Source: Sphingomonas vulcanisoli
GTDB taxonomy: Bacteria; Pseudomonadota; Alphaproteobacteria; Sphingomonadales; Sphingomonadaceae
Length of the DNA stretch: 64,000 nucleotides
Reading direction: 5' to 3'
Assembly (NCBI RefSeq): GCF_011761305.1
Contig: NZ_JAAOZC010000005.1
Coordinates: 62,001-126,000, forward strand
In this document: positions 39,935-49,163 of the stretch, piece by piece
Layout: each line of letters begins with the position of its first letter
Numbering within the stretch: position 1 is the first letter of the stretch
Position numbers and translations under genes: made by a program
The notes under the pieces: generated by a model
What the model was told of the DNA's origin: nothing
Seen by the model: the letters and a program-made list of their open reading frames with translations, nothing else
Databases searched by the model: none

Positions 39935-41046
39935 CCGCGAGGAAGCGCGTCGCCTTCCTCTTCCTCGGCGAAACCTTGCTGATCCCGCACCTCTGGCCGA
40001 TCGTCGAAGCGCTGGCCGAGCAGGCGCCGGAGCTGGCGATCGATTGCTGGGTCTCCACATCGGTTCACGAGCAGCTGCTCGGGCGGTGGAAAGAGGGCCT
40101 GCCCAACGTGCGGCTGCGCCGCGCGCCGGGCTTCCTCGCCTTGCCGGACACCGCCGAAGGCGACAATCCGCCGCTCCCTGCGAAGCTGCCGATGCTGCTG
40201 CGCCTGGTGCCGCATCTCATGAATGCCAGCGTCGCGGTGTGCGCCGAGCAGACCAGCCTGTGGATTCCGCGCCTGCTGCCGTTCTTGCGCACCTTTTGGA
40301 TCAAGACCTCGCACGGTGTCGGATCGATGAGCGCGCGCGACGATCCGCGCCGCCGCGCCGCCGATCTGCTGCTCGTGCCGAGCGAGCAGGAGCGGCGCAC
40401 CTATCTCGATCGCGGCTTCGATCCGGCGCGCGTGATCGCCACCGGCTACGTCAAGGCGGGCTTTCGGCAGCGCACGCCGGCGCGCGATCTGTTCGCCGAT
40501 CGCAAGCCGGTGATCGTCTATGCACCGCACTGGCAGCAGCATCGCTCCTCTTGGTGGCTATGGGGGCGGGAGGTGGTCGCGATGCTCGCGGCGCAGGACC
40601 GTTTCAACGTCATCCTCGCCCCGCATCAGCGGCTGTTCGAAAAAGATGCCGGTGCCGCCGAGCTGTTATTGGAGGTCGCCGATCTCCCGCACGTCCATGC
40701 CGATACGCGCAGCTTTGCGATGGTCGACGGCAGCTATATGGCCGCCGCCGACATCTATCTCGGTGATACGTCGAGCCAGGTCATCGAATATCTGGCGCAG
40801 CCGCGCCCGTGCGTCTTCCTCAACGCCCAAGGCGTGGATTGGCGGGCGACCGACGAGCACGATTTCTGGAAGTGCGGGAGGGTCGTCACTGGGATCGGCG
40901 AACTTTCAGAGGCTCTCGACCAAGCCCGCGACCAGCACTCGGGCTATATCGCAACGCAGCAAACTTATGCCACCGCAGCGCTGGGCGACGTCACCGGAAA
41001 TGCTCCGGCTAGGATCGCCGAAATCATCCGACACAGGCCAAAATAA
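39931..41046 (+). CDS. CDP-glycerol glycerophosphotransferase-like protein
   Basis: This 371-residue protein shows the TagB/TagF-type glycerophosphotransferase pattern: KTSHGVGSM in the middle, IVYAPHWQQHRSSWWLWG, VILAPHQRLF and ADIYLGDTSSQVIEYLAQPRPCVFL near the C-terminus. In the family, His of the APHW region and Asp/Ser/Ser residues of GDTSS bind the CDP donor and its phosphate. The ATG overlaps the nucleotidyltransferase stop. It probably adds phospho-alcohol groups to a surface glycan from the cytoplasmic side. It has no transmembrane helix. Confidence 0.8.
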   Translation: MTARKRVAFLFLGETLLIPHLWPIVEALAEQAPELAIDCWVSTSVHEQLLGRWKEGLPNVRLRRAPGFLALPDTAEGDNPPLPAKLPMLLRLVPHLMNASVAVCAEQTSLWIPRLLPFLRTFWIKTSHGVGSMSARDDPRRRAADLLLVPSEQERRTYLDRGFDPARVIATGYVKAGFRQRTPARDLFADRKPVIVYAPHWQQHRSSWWLWGREVVAMLAAQDRFNVILAPHQRLFEKDAGAAELLLEVADLPHVHADTRSFAMVDGSYMAAADIYLGDTSSQVIEYLAQPRPCVFLNAQGVDWRATDEHDFWKCGRVVTGIGELSEALDQARDQHSGYIATQQTYATAALGDVTGNAPARIAEIIRHRPK

Positions 41047-41085
41047 CGGTTGCGTTTTCTGCAACCGCGTCGAACGGTTTGTCAG

Positions 41086-41113
41086 TTGCGATAAACGGTT
41101 GGGGGTCTATTTA
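41086..41113 (+). promoter_or_regulatory. Candidate promoter of the 27-residue ORF
   Basis: TTGCGA (41086-41091) and TATTTA (41108-41113) are separated by 16 bases, about 41 bases before the small ORF's start. It is a plausible sigma-70-type pair, without experimental support. Confidence 0.35.
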
Positions 41114-41154
41114 CGCTGCATCGCACAACGAGGCGATATGCAGGAGTAAATGAC

Positions 41155-41238
41155 GTGTTGAAGTTCGAGCTGGCAGCCACGATGCTGCTTGCCGTGGCCG
41201 CCGAGATTCTCGCGGTCGGCACCGTCTTCGCTTCCTAA
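41155..41238 (+). CDS. Small hydrophobic 27-residue protein
   Basis: A GTG-started frame (GTG TTG AAG) encodes 27 residues, about half hydrophobic, with AATMLLAVAAEILAVGTVF forming a possible single membrane helix. AGGAG lies eight bases before the GTG. A promoter-like pair lies upstream and an intrinsic terminator 22 bases after the stop, so it looks like a complete short transcription unit. The function is unknown; it could instead be an sRNA with an incidental frame. Confidence 0.5.
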   Translation: MLKFELAATMLLAVAAEILAVGTVFAS

Positions 41239-41260
41239 GCGAAGGCCTTCCCAAAGTTAG

Positions 41261-41296
41261 CGGGCGGCGACCACTGCACGGTCGTCGCCCGTTTTC
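41261..41296 (+). terminator. Rho-independent terminator
   Basis: CGGGCGGCGACC pairs with GGTCGTCGCCCG (12 bp, one G-U), with a seven-base loop and then TTTTC. It ends the 27-codon unit and could also end the nucleotidyltransferase-glycerophosphotransferase operon. Confidence 0.85.
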
Positions 41297-41333
41297 GTAT
41301 CTGGGGACCCAAGGAAACTCCTCAGACCTTGTC

Positions 41334-41409
41334 GTACTCCGGCGAAGGCCGGAGCCCTGGCGGCAGCCACTCCGCTCCTCATCCAGCGCTCCGGCCTTCG
41401 CCGGAGCAC
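41334..41409. repeat. Inverted-repeat element, family G
   Basis: The arms CTCCGGCGAAGGCCGGAGC and GCTCCGGCCTTCGCCGGAG are inverted repeats; the second copy is at 62335-62411 with CCAGCGCTCCGGCC shared. It lies between the small ORF and the end of dnaJ. Confidence 0.85.
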
Positions 41410-41420
41410 AGGCTAGATGT

Positions 41421-42539
41421 CTACTCCCCCGCCAGCTTGCCCTTGAGCTTGGAGAAGAAGCTCTCCGCCTGTGGGCTCTCGCTGCCCGTCTCGGTCGTCC
41501 GGAACTCCTCCAGCAATTCACGTTGCCGCGCGGTCAGATGCGTCGGCGTCTCGACATCGACCTGAACGACGAGATCGCCCTGCCCGCGCCCGTTCAGCAC
41601 CGGCATGCCGACACCGCGCTGGCGGAGCTGCTTGCCCGACTGGATGCCAGGCGGAATGCGGATTTCGTGGACCTCGCCATCGAGCCCCGGCACCTCGATC
41701 GTGCCGCCGAGCGCGGCGGTCGAGAAGCCGATCGGCGCACTGACGAACAAGGTGGTGCCATCGCGCTGGAACAGATCGTGCCGCGCGACATGGATGAAAA
41801 CGTAGAGATCGCCGGCCGGCCCGCCGCGCGCGCCGGCCTCGCCCTCGCCGGTCATGCGGATGCGCGTACCTTCGTCGACGCCCTTGGGGATCTTGAGTTC
41901 CAGCGTCTTGGTCTTCTCGACGCGGCCCTCGCCGCGGCAGGCGGTACAGGGATCGGCAATCACCTGGCCGCGGCCATGGCAGGTCGGGCAGGTGCGCTCG
42001 ACCACGAAGAAGCCCTGCTGCGCGCGTACCTTGCCATGGCCGGCGCAGGTCGGGCAGCCCTTGGCGGACGTGCCTTCCTTGGCGCCCGATCCGTGGCAGA
42101 CATCGCAGGCGGCCGCGACATCGATGCGGATTTGCTCGCTCTTGCCATGATAGGCGTCTTCCAGCGTGATCTCGAGATCATAGCGCAGGTCCGCCCCGCG
42201 CAGCGCCGAATTGGCACCACCGCGCCCGCGGCCGCCGCCCATGAATTCGCCGAACACGCTTTCGAAAATATCGGAGAAGCCTTCGAAACCCTGACCGCCG
42301 CCGCCACCGCCCTGCTGGAAGGCGGCATGGCCATAGCGATCATAGGCCGCGCGCTTCTGCGGATCCTTCAAGACATCGTAAGCGACGCTGATCGATTTGA
42401 ATTTGGCTTCGGATATTTCGCAGCCCGGATTGCGATCGGGATGGCACTCCATCGCCAGGCGACGGTAGGACGATTTGATCGTCTTGTCGTCGGCGGTCCG
42501 ATCGACCTGCAGCAGCTCGTAATAGTCGGTCTCAGCCAT
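41421..42539 (-). CDS. dnaJ: Chaperone DnaJ
   Basis: This 372-residue Hsp40 stimulates DnaK's ATPase. The J domain (1-70) has HPDRNPG, followed by a Gly-rich region and four zinc-binding repeats ([32 protein letters not shown]), then the substrate-binding C-terminal domains. ATG 42539 fits the usual start (AETDYYELL). It follows dnaK by 86 bases on the same strand. Confidence 0.97.
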   Translation of the reverse strand: MAETDYYELLQVDRTADDKTIKSSYRRLAMECHPDRNPGCEISEAKFKSISVAYDVLKDPQKRAAYDRYGHAAFQQGGGGGGQGFEGFSDIFESVFGEFMGGGRGRGGANSALRGADLRYDLEITLEDAYHGKSEQIRIDVAAACDVCHGSGAKEGTSAKGCPTCAGHGKVRAQQGFFVVERTCPTCHGRGQVIADPCTACRGEGRVEKTKTLELKIPKGVDEGTRIRMTGEGEAGARGGPAGDLYVFIHVARHDLFQRDGTTLFVSAPIGFSTAALGGTIEVPGLDGEVHEIRIPPGIQSGKQLRQRGVGMPVLNGRGQGDLVVQVDVETPTHLTARQRELLEEFRTTETGSESPQAESFFSKLKGKLAGE

Positions 42540-42625
42540 CGAAGGTCGGGCCCGTTCAGTCGGAAGGTGAGGCAAAAGTGAGGCCAATGCGCGCCCTTGC
42601 GGGGTCGCGCATCGGCCTCATGTGC

Positions 42626-44536
42626 TTACTTGCTGTCGTCGACCTCGGAAAATTCCGCATCGACCACATCCTCGCCATGGCCGGCTTCCGCGCCGGTTGC
42701 GGCACCCGCGCCGGCGGCCGCACCTTCGGCCTGCTGCTTCTCGTAGATGGCCTGGCCCATCTTCATCGAGACCTGCATCAGCGCATTGGTCTTCTCGGTC
42801 ATCTGATCGGCGTCATTGCTCTCAACCGCGCCACGGGCCGCGACGACCGCGCTTTCGATCTCAGACTTGAGGCCCGCATCGATTGTCTCGCCATGCTCGC
42901 GGAGCTGCGCTTCGGTCGAATGGATCAGGCTTTCGGCGTTGTTCTTGGCTTCCGCCGCAGCCCGACGCTTCTTGTCCTCCTCGGCGAAGGCTTCGGCATC
43001 CCGGACCATCTGATCGATGTCGCTGTCCGAAAGGCCGCCCGAGGCCTGGATCTTGATCTGCTGCTCCTTGCCGGTGCCCTTGTCCTTGGCGCTGACGTTG
43101 ACGATGCCGTTGGCGTCGATATCGAACGTCACCTCGATCTGCGGCACGCCGCGCGGCGCCGGCGGGATGCCGATCAGATCGAACTGGCCGAGCATCTTAT
43201 TGTCATTCGCCATCTCGCGCTCGCCCTGGAAGACGCGGATGGTGACGGCGTTCTGATTGTCGTCGGCCGTCGAATAGGTCTGGCTCTTCTTGGTCGGGAT
43301 CGTCGTGTTGCGGTCGATCATCTTGGTCATGATGCCGCCCAGCGTTTCGATGCCGAGGCTCAGCGGGGTCACGTCGAGCAGCAGCACGTCCTTGACGTCG
43401 CCCTGCAGCACACCTGCCTGCACCGCCGCACCGATCGCCACCACCTCATCGGGGTTGACGCCGGTATGCGGCTCCTTGCCGAAGAACGCCTTCACGGCTT
43501 CGCGCACCTTGGGCATGCGCGTCATGCCGCCGACCAGCACGACCTCGTCGATCGCATCGGCCTTGAGGCCGGCATCGGCGAGCGCCTTCTTCATCGGCTC
43601 GATCGTCCGCTGGATCAAAGGCTCGACCAGCCGCTCGAGATCGGCGCGGCTGACCGACTTCACCAGATGCTTCGGACCCGTCGCATCGGCGGTGATGAAG
43701 GGCAGGTTGACCTCGGTGGTCTGCGTCGAGCTCAGCTCGATCTTGGCCTTCTCGGCGGCCTCCTTGAGCCGCTGGAGCGCCAGGCGATCCTTGGTAAGAT
43801 CGATGCCCTCGGAAGCCTTGAAGCTCTGCGCCAGATATTCGACCAGCTTGTTGTCGAAATCCTCGCCGCCGAGGAAGGTGTCGCCGTTGGTCGACTTCAC
43901 CTCGAACACGCCGTCGCCGATTTCGAGCACGGAAACGTCGAACGTGCCGCCGCCAAGATCATAGACCGCGATCGTCTTGCCGTCGTTCTTCTCGAGACCA
44001 TAGGCCAGCGCCGCCGCGGTCGGCTCGTTGATGATGCGCAGCACTTCGAGGCCCGCGATCTTGCCCGCGTCCTTGGTCGCCTGGCGCTGCGCGTCGTTGA
44101 AGTAAGCCGGCACGGTGATCACCGCCTGGGTGACCGTCTCGCCGAGATAGGACTCGGCGGTTTCCTTCATCTTCTGCAGCGTGAAGGCCGAAATCTGGCT
44201 GGGCGAATAATCCTCGCCGCCCGCCTGCACCCAGGCATCGCCGTTCTGGCCCTTGACGATATGATAAGGGACGAGCTCCGTATCCTTCTTGGTGATCGGA
44301 TCGTCGAAGCGGCGGCCGATCAGGCGCTTCACCGCGAAAATCGTGTTGTCGGGATTGGTCACCGCCTGGCGCTTGGCCGGCTGACCGATCAGCCGCTCGC
44401 CATCCTTGGCGAAGGCGACGATCGACGGCGTGGTGCGCGCACCTTCCGCATTCTCGATCACCTTGGGCTTGCCGCCTTCCATGACGGCGACGCAGCTGTT
44501 GGTGGTTCCCAAATCAATGCCGATGACCTTGGCCAT
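42626..44536 (-). CDS. dnaK: Chaperone DnaK (Hsp70)
   Basis: This 636-residue Hsp70 has the ATPase domain ([45 protein letters not shown]), the substrate-binding domain after [11 protein letters not shown], and an acidic tail ending [13 protein letters not shown] typical of DnaK. A match to the alphaproteobacterial RpoH promoter lies about 100 bases upstream. It forms a dnaK-dnaJ unit. Confidence 0.98.
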   Translation of the reverse strand: MAKVIGIDLGTTNSCVAVMEGGKPKVIENAEGARTTPSIVAFAKDGERLIGQPAKRQAVTNPDNTIFAVKRLIGRRFDDPITKKDTELVPYHIVKGQNGDAWVQAGGEDYSPSQISAFTLQKMKETAESYLGETVTQAVITVPAYFNDAQRQATKDAGKIAGLEVLRIINEPTAAALAYGLEKNDGKTIAVYDLGGGTFDVSVLEIGDGVFEVKSTNGDTFLGGEDFDNKLVEYLAQSFKASEGIDLTKDRLALQRLKEAAEKAKIELSSTQTTEVNLPFITADATGPKHLVKSVSRADLERLVEPLIQRTIEPMKKALADAGLKADAIDEVVLVGGMTRMPKVREAVKAFFGKEPHTGVNPDEVVAIGAAVQAGVLQGDVKDVLLLDVTPLSLGIETLGGIMTKMIDRNTTIPTKKSQTYSTADDNQNAVTIRVFQGEREMANDNKMLGQFDLIGIPPAPRGVPQIEVTFDIDANGIVNVSAKDKGTGKEQQIKIQASGGLSDSDIDQMVRDAEAFAEEDKKRRAAAEAKNNAESLIHSTEAQLREHGETIDAGLKSEIESAVVAARGAVESNDADQMTEKTNALMQVSMKMGQAIYEKQQAEGAAAGAGAATGAEAGHGEDVVDAEFSEVDDSK

Positions 44537-44633
44537 TGTAATCCTCTTCGCGAATGTCCGTTCGTGCCGCAGGAAGTGCGCGCCCCCTCAAAAGGCAGGC
44601 GCCGCTTCATCCCCCGCGACGTTTGCAAGAGCG

Positions 44634-44661
44634 ATATAGGGAGGGTTCCGCCGGTCGCAAG
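44634..44661 (-). promoter_or_regulatory. RpoH (heat-shock) promoter of dnaK
   Basis: Read on the minus strand, CTTG (44661-44658), 17 bases, and CCTATAT (44640-44634) fit the alphaproteobacterial heat-shock consensus CTTG-N17/18-CYTATNT exactly. It is correctly placed for dnaK with a leader of roughly 90 bases. Confidence 0.75.
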
Positions 44662-44704
44662 AAGCATGCTCGCATATGTGGGAGAAGGGGATTAAGCGGC
44701 GGGT

Positions 44705-45145
44705 ATGCGCCGCCTTTCCGCCCTGCTCGCCGCTTTTGCCCTCGCCGCCTGCCATCGCGCCCCCGAACATGTCAGCGTCACGCACGCCTGGGTACGGCTG
44801 GCGGCGGTGCCGGGGCAGCCGAGCGCGGCTTATTTCGCGATGGAGGATGTGCGCACGGACATGCGGCTGGTGAAGGTGGAAAGCGCGCTCGCCCAGCGTG
44901 CCGAGCTTCACGAGAGCATGAAGACTATGGCCGGCATGGGCGAGATGAAGCCGCTTGCGAGCGTCGATCTGCCCGCGGGCGGCAAGATCGCCTTCGCGCC
45001 GGGCGGGCGCCACGTCATGCTGTTCGGGCTCGATCCCCTAGTAAAACCCGGCACCGCCGTTCCGCTCCGCTTCGGCTTTTCGGACGGCAGCACCACCGAA
45101 GCGGAGGCGAAGACCGTCGCCGCCGGCGATGACGCGCCTTACTGA
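44705..45145 (+). CDS. PCuAC copper chaperone-like lipoprotein
   Basis: This 146-residue protein has a lipoprotein signal with LAAC lipobox (AAFALAACHRAP) and the PCuAC fold. The copper-binding pattern HES-M-x-x-M (HESMKTMAGMGEM) and the downstream GRHVM give the conserved His and Met ligands. Such proteins deliver Cu(I) to cytochrome oxidase in the periplasm. It is divergent from dnaK and its end overlaps the next glycosyltransferase by 17 bases. Confidence 0.88.
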   Translation: MRRLSALLAAFALAACHRAPEHVSVTHAWVRLAAVPGQPSAAYFAMEDVRTDMRLVKVESALAQRAELHESMKTMAGMGEMKPLASVDLPAGGKIAFAPGGRHVMLFGLDPLVKPGTAVPLRFGFSDGSTTEAEAKTVAAGDDAPY

Positions 45146-46328
45146 TGCCGGCACAGCCGGCGTGACGACGGATATTCCGCCGATCACCGAGCCCTATCTG
45201 CTCGTCGTCAACATCCCGCTCTACCACCATGGCGGCCGCCACTGGGCCGATCCTTTATGGGCCAAGGATCTGGCGCTGCACCTGACCTATATCCGCCGGC
45301 TGCTGCTGTTCTGCCCGATCGAGGACAAGCCCGCACCCGGCGATTGGATCGCGGTCGACGATCCCGCGCTGGAAATCGTCGCCGCGCCGCCGCTCTCCCT
45401 GCTGATGGCGCTGAAGCTGCCGCTGATCGTCGCCCGCATGGATGCCGCCGTGCGCCGCGTGGGCGTGGTTCACGCGAGCCCCGCCGGCTGGCCGTTCCCG
45501 CTGGGCTGGATCGCGGCGGTGCTGGCGCGGGCGCGGCATCGCTTCCTGCTGATCAACATCGAATCGAGCTTCTGGCGCGCACCGGCCGGGGCGGGCCCGC
45601 TGCGGCGATGGCAGGCACGGCTGTTTGAACGGGCGGCACGAGCATCGGTCAACGCCGCCGATCTCGCGCTCTTCACCACCGATCAATATCGCCGCACGCT
45701 CGCCACACACCCCCGCGGCGGCGCGCATCTGACGCCCGCGAGCTGGGTGGACAGCGCCCAGGTGCTGACGGCGGACGCGGCGGCGGCAAGCTGGGCGCGC
45801 AAGCCGGGGCGGCTGCTGTTCGCCGGGCGGCTGACGCCGGAGAAGGGCGTTCTCTGCCTGCTCGATGCGCTGGAGCACACCTCCGCCCAGATCGACATCA
45901 TCGGCGAGGGCGACCTGATCGATCGTTGCCGCGCCGCCGCCGCCGCGCATCCGGAGCGCATCCGCCTGCTGCCGCCGGTCGCCTATGGCGACGGCTTCTT
46001 CCAGCTGATCGACGGCTACGATGCTGTAATCGTGCCGACGCTTTCGGACGAGCAGCCGCGCATCCTGTTCGATGCCTTCGCCCGCGCGGTTCCGGCGATC
46101 GCCAGCGACACGCCCGCCAACACCGAGATTGTGGGCGCGAGCGAGCGGGGCATATTGGTGGCGCGGAACGACGCGCGGGCGCTGGCGGCGGCGATGGATG
46201 CGGCGCGCGAGAATCGCGAGCAGCTCAAGGCGCTAGGCTTGGCGGCGCTGGCGTATGGCCGTTCGGCGACGCATGAGGAGCTGCACCGCACGCGCGCCGG
46301 TCATATCGCCGATTATCGCCGGAAATAA
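45129..46328 (+). CDS. Glycosyltransferase family 4-like protein
   Basis: This 399-residue GT-B enzyme has a C-terminal nucleotide-sugar domain with GRLLFAGRLTPEKGVLCLLDAL and EQPRILFDAFARAVPAIASDTPANTEIV, where the conserved Glu/Lys positions of GT4 occur. The N-terminal half (LYHHGGRHWADPLWAKDLALHL) is the acceptor domain. It probably adds a sugar to a surface glycan; the substrate is unknown. Its ATG overlaps the PCuAC stop, with no close SD, so the start is uncertain. Confidence 0.8.
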   Translation: MTRLTDAGTAGVTTDIPPITEPYLLVVNIPLYHHGGRHWADPLWAKDLALHLTYIRRLLLFCPIEDKPAPGDWIAVDDPALEIVAAPPLSLLMALKLPLIVARMDAAVRRVGVVHASPAGWPFPLGWIAAVLARARHRFLLINIESSFWRAPAGAGPLRRWQARLFERAARASVNAADLALFTTDQYRRTLATHPRGGAHLTPASWVDSAQVLTADAAAASWARKPGRLLFAGRLTPEKGVLCLLDALEHTSAQIDIIGEGDLIDRCRAAAAAHPERIRLLPPVAYGDGFFQLIDGYDAVIVPTLSDEQPRILFDAFARAVPAIASDTPANTEIVGASERGILVARNDARALAAAMDAARENREQLKALGLAALAYGRSATHEELHRTRAGHIADYRRK

Positions 46329-46352
46329 TCCTCCCGACCCGGAGGATTTAGA

Positions 46353-46874
46353 TCAACCCGCCTTCGCCACGCCGACCATCGCCGGCCGCAGCAGCCGATC
46401 CTTGATCATATAGCCGGCCTGCATCTCGTGGACGATCGTACCAGGTTCCTGATCGCTCGGCACCTCGACCATCGCCTGATGCTTGTTGGGATCGAGCTTG
46501 GCGCCGATCGCCTCGATCTTGGTGATGCCGTTGCGCTGGAAGACATTCTCCAGCTCCTTGGCGGTCATCTCGATGCCGGTGACGAAGGGCTTGAGCGCCT
46601 CGTCCTCGCGCGACGCCGCGGGGAGCCCGGCGATGGCGCGGGAGAGATTGTCGGCGACCGAGAGGATATCGCGCGCAAAGCCGGTGGCGGCATAGGCCTT
46701 GGCATCCTGCGCCTCCTTCTCGGCACGGCGGCGGACGTTCTGCATCTCGGCCTGCGTATAGAGCAATTGCTTGCGCAGCTCCTCGATCTCGGCCGTCAGC
46801 TTCGCCGAAGCATCATGCTCGGCCACTTCGGGAGCAGCTTCAGCGGTCTCTTCGCGCACATCGTCTTCGTTCAT
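46353..46874 (-). CDS. grpE: Nucleotide exchange factor GrpE
   Basis: This 173-residue GrpE has a long N-terminal coiled-coil (TAEIEELRKQLLYTQAEMQNVRRRAEKE) and a C-terminal beta-wing with PGTIVHEMQAGYMIKDRLLRPAMVGVAK. It releases ADP from DnaK. The start overlaps the hrcA stop by four bases (ATGA). Confidence 0.97.
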   Translation of the reverse strand: MNEDDVREETAEAAPEVAEHDASAKLTAEIEELRKQLLYTQAEMQNVRRRAEKEAQDAKAYAATGFARDILSVADNLSRAIAGLPAASREDEALKPFVTGIEMTAKELENVFQRNGITKIEAIGAKLDPNKHQAMVEVPSDQEPGTIVHEMQAGYMIKDRLLRPAMVGVAKAG

Positions 46875-47908
46875 GCCATCATTCTCGTCAGTGTCTGGGC
46901 GGTGAAATCCACAATTGGGACGACCCGCGCATAGTTCAACCGCGTCGGTCCGATCACGCCGACCACGCCGACCACACGCCCCGCCGCATCATGATATGGC
47001 GCCGCGATAACCGAGGAGCCGGACAAAGCGAACAGCTTGTTCTCCGATCCGATGAAAATCTTGCAGGCCCGCGCCCCGCGCGCGCTATCGAGCAGGCGGG
47101 CGATCTCCTCCTTGCCCTCGATCTCGCCCAGCAATTGGCGGACGCGATCGAGGTCCTCGGCATCGGCGCCCTCGATCAGATTGGCCTGCCCGCGCACGAT
47201 CATCACCGGGCGGCGCGATCCATCCTCGCTCCACACCGCCAGCCCACGCGCGACGAGGCCCTGCGCGGCCTTGTCGAGCGCCGAGCGCCCCTGCGCGAGT
47301 TCGTCCGCCAGCCGCGCCTGCGCTTCGGCCAGCGTCAGCCCGCCCAGCCGTTCGGTGATGTAATTGGCGGCCTCGGTCAGCGCGCCGGCGGAAACCCCCG
47401 GCGGCAGATCGACGACCCGATTCTCGACCGAGCCATCGGCGCCGACCAGCACCGCTACCGCCTGACCATGGCCGAGGCTGACAAAGCTGAACTGGCGCAG
47501 CACCGCCTCCGATCGCGGCACCAGAACCAGCCCGGCGCTGGCGGTGAGGCCGGAGAGCAATTGACTGGTCGCGGCCAGCGCCTCTTCCACGGGGCCGGGG
47601 CGCGCCTGTGCCTCGATCGCGGCGCGCTCCTCGTCGGTCGGCGCGTTGGCCTGCATCATCGCATCGACGAACAGCCTGAGGCCGCCCTCGGTCGGCATCC
47701 GCCCCGCCGACGTGTGCGGCGCGGCGAGCAGGCCCATCTCCTCCAGATCCTGCATGACGTTGCGGATCGATGCGGGCGAGAGATTGAGGCCGCCGAAGCG
47801 CGAAATGGTCCGCGATCCGATCGGCCCGCCGCTATCCAGATAGCCCTCGACCACCATGCGGAAAACCTCGCGCGCGCGGGTCGAAAGCTCGGTGATCGGC
47901 TGCGTCAT
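46871..47908 (-). CDS. hrcA: Heat-inducible repressor HrcA
   Basis: This 345-residue repressor has an N-terminal winged helix (ELSTRAREVFRMVVEGYLDSGGPIGSRTIS), the GPIGSRT motif and a GAF-like middle (LVLVPRSEAVLRQFSFVSLGHGQAVAVLV). It normally binds CIRCE operators at groESL. No CIRCE was found in front of hrcA, dnaK or grpE in this window. ATG 47908 gives the usual N-terminus; hrcA-grpE is an operon. Confidence 0.95.
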   Translation of the reverse strand: MTQPITELSTRAREVFRMVVEGYLDSGGPIGSRTISRFGGLNLSPASIRNVMQDLEEMGLLAAPHTSAGRMPTEGGLRLFVDAMMQANAPTDEERAAIEAQARPGPVEEALAATSQLLSGLTASAGLVLVPRSEAVLRQFSFVSLGHGQAVAVLVGADGSVENRVVDLPPGVSAGALTEAANYITERLGGLTLAEAQARLADELAQGRSALDKAAQGLVARGLAVWSEDGSRRPVMIVRGQANLIEGADAEDLDRVRQLLGEIEGKEEIARLLDSARGARACKIFIGSENKLFALSGSSVIAAPYHDAAGRVVGVVGVIGPTRLNYARVVPIVDFTAQTLTRMMA

Positions 47909-47978
47909 GCATAAGAGGTAATGGGGCAGCGGCGCGCCCGCAATTGCAATGCGCGATCGGGAATGCTGTAGCGTCGCC

Positions 47979-49103
47979 ATGCCGTTGCGCCAGATTCAGT
48001 CCCATGCGGCGCTCCGCGGCATCGCGGCCCTGCTCGTGGTCGCCTATCATTTCCAGTTCGACACGCACAAATTGGCGTTCGAGACGGCGACGCATTTCTT
48101 CGCGCGCGGCTATCTCGCGGTCGATTTGTTCTTCGTGCTGAGCGGCTTCATCATCGCCTACGCCAATCGTGCCGATCGCCGCGCGCCGGTGACATGGGCC
48201 GAGGCCAACAGCTTCTTCCGCGCCCGCTTTGCCCGACTCTATCCGCTGCTGATCTTCTGCCTGGCCTATCTGCTGCTGTTCCGCATCGCGTTCAGCCTGG
48301 CCTTCATCGTCGCGCACCATCCGGTGAAAGTCGATTGGTCGGAGCGATCGCTTTTGATCCTCGCCTCGCAGGCGCTGATGCTCAACGCCTGGATCCCCGA
48401 TTTCGGTGGCTGGAACATCGCCAGCTGGTCGATCAGCGCCGAGATTGTCGCTTATGCGCTGTTTCCTCTGCTGGTGAACGCGCGCATCCGGGCGGATGGG
48501 CTGACGCGGACGGCGATGCTCCTCGTCTCGCTGGCGTTCTACCTTTGGATCGCAGGCGACACGGGCAGCCTCGATATCATCGGCGGCTGGGCGCCGGCGC
48601 GCTGCATCGCGGGCTTCATGCTGGGCATGCAGATCTATTATTTGCGCGATCGAATCGACGCGCTGCCGGTGGCGTGGCTTTCCGCCTTCCAGATTGCGGG
48701 TGCGGCGGGCGTGATCGCGGTGCTGCTGATGCCGGGCTGCGATCCCCTGATCATTCCCGCCGTGATCGCGCTGGTCGGCGCGACATGGAGCGATCGCGGG
48801 CTGTTGCCCTGGCTGCTCGATCGCAGGCCTTTGCTGTTCCTCGGCGACATTTCCTACTCGGTCTACCTCAACCATATCTGCATGATGGAGATGATCGATA
48901 CGGTCTGGATCCGGGTCGTGACGCCCGAGGATCCGGACGATCCGCTGGTCCGGCTCGCCAAGATCGCGATCGTCTACGGCGCGGTGATCCTCGTTTCCTG
49001 GGGGACGTTCAACCATGTCGAGCGGCCTGCGCGGCAGTGGCTCTCCAGGCGCCTGCTCGGCCATCGCGCCGCGCCGATCGCAGCGTCGCCGGCGGCTCCG
49101 TGA
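47979..49103 (+). CDS. Acyltransferase 3 family membrane protein
   Basis: This 374-residue polytopic protein has AALRGIAALLVVAYHF with the catalytic His, YLAVDLFFVLSGFIIAYANR, and ASWSISAEIVAYALFP, all family features. It probably O-acylates a surface glycan or lipid. ATG 47979 is used, since upstream residues of the longer frame are not family-like. No strong SD is visible. It is divergent from hrcA with 70 bases between starts, and rph follows. Confidence 0.85.
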   Translation: MPLRQIQSHAALRGIAALLVVAYHFQFDTHKLAFETATHFFARGYLAVDLFFVLSGFIIAYANRADRRAPVTWAEANSFFRARFARLYPLLIFCLAYLLLFRIAFSLAFIVAHHPVKVDWSERSLLILASQALMLNAWIPDFGGWNIASWSISAEIVAYALFPLLVNARIRADGLTRTAMLLVSLAFYLWIAGDTGSLDIIGGWAPARCIAGFMLGMQIYYLRDRIDALPVAWLSAFQIAGAAGVIAVLLMPGCDPLIIPAVIALVGATWSDRGLLPWLLDRRPLLFLGDISYSVYLNHICMMEMIDTVWIRVVTPEDPDDPLVRLAKIAIVYGAVILVSWGTFNHVERPARQWLSRRLLGHRAAPIAASPAAP

Positions 49104-49163
49104 GGCTGGCGGATCGCGGCGCATCGGGCTAGGGGCGGCGCTCGCCAACACAAGGAACCCACC

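Noticed and set aside
41047-41070. Terminator after the glycerophosphotransferase gene
   Set aside because: CGGTTGC/GCAACCG has a seven-base stem but lacks a following T-run; the real terminator is at 41261-41296.
42578-44695. A 700-codon open frame antisense to dnaK
   Set aside because: It is a shadow of the highly expressed, GC-biased dnaK gene; the predicted protein resembles no family, being His/Arg-rich translation of the opposite strand.
46871-47978. CIRCE operator for HrcA
   Set aside because: No TTAGCACTC-N9-GAGTGCTAA or close variant found in front of hrcA, grpE, dnaK or dnaJ.
47909-47978. Heat-shock promoter in front of hrcA
   Set aside because: A TTGCAA...CCCCATTA pair was seen on the minus strand, but spacing and bases fit the consensus poorly compared with the dnaK promoter.
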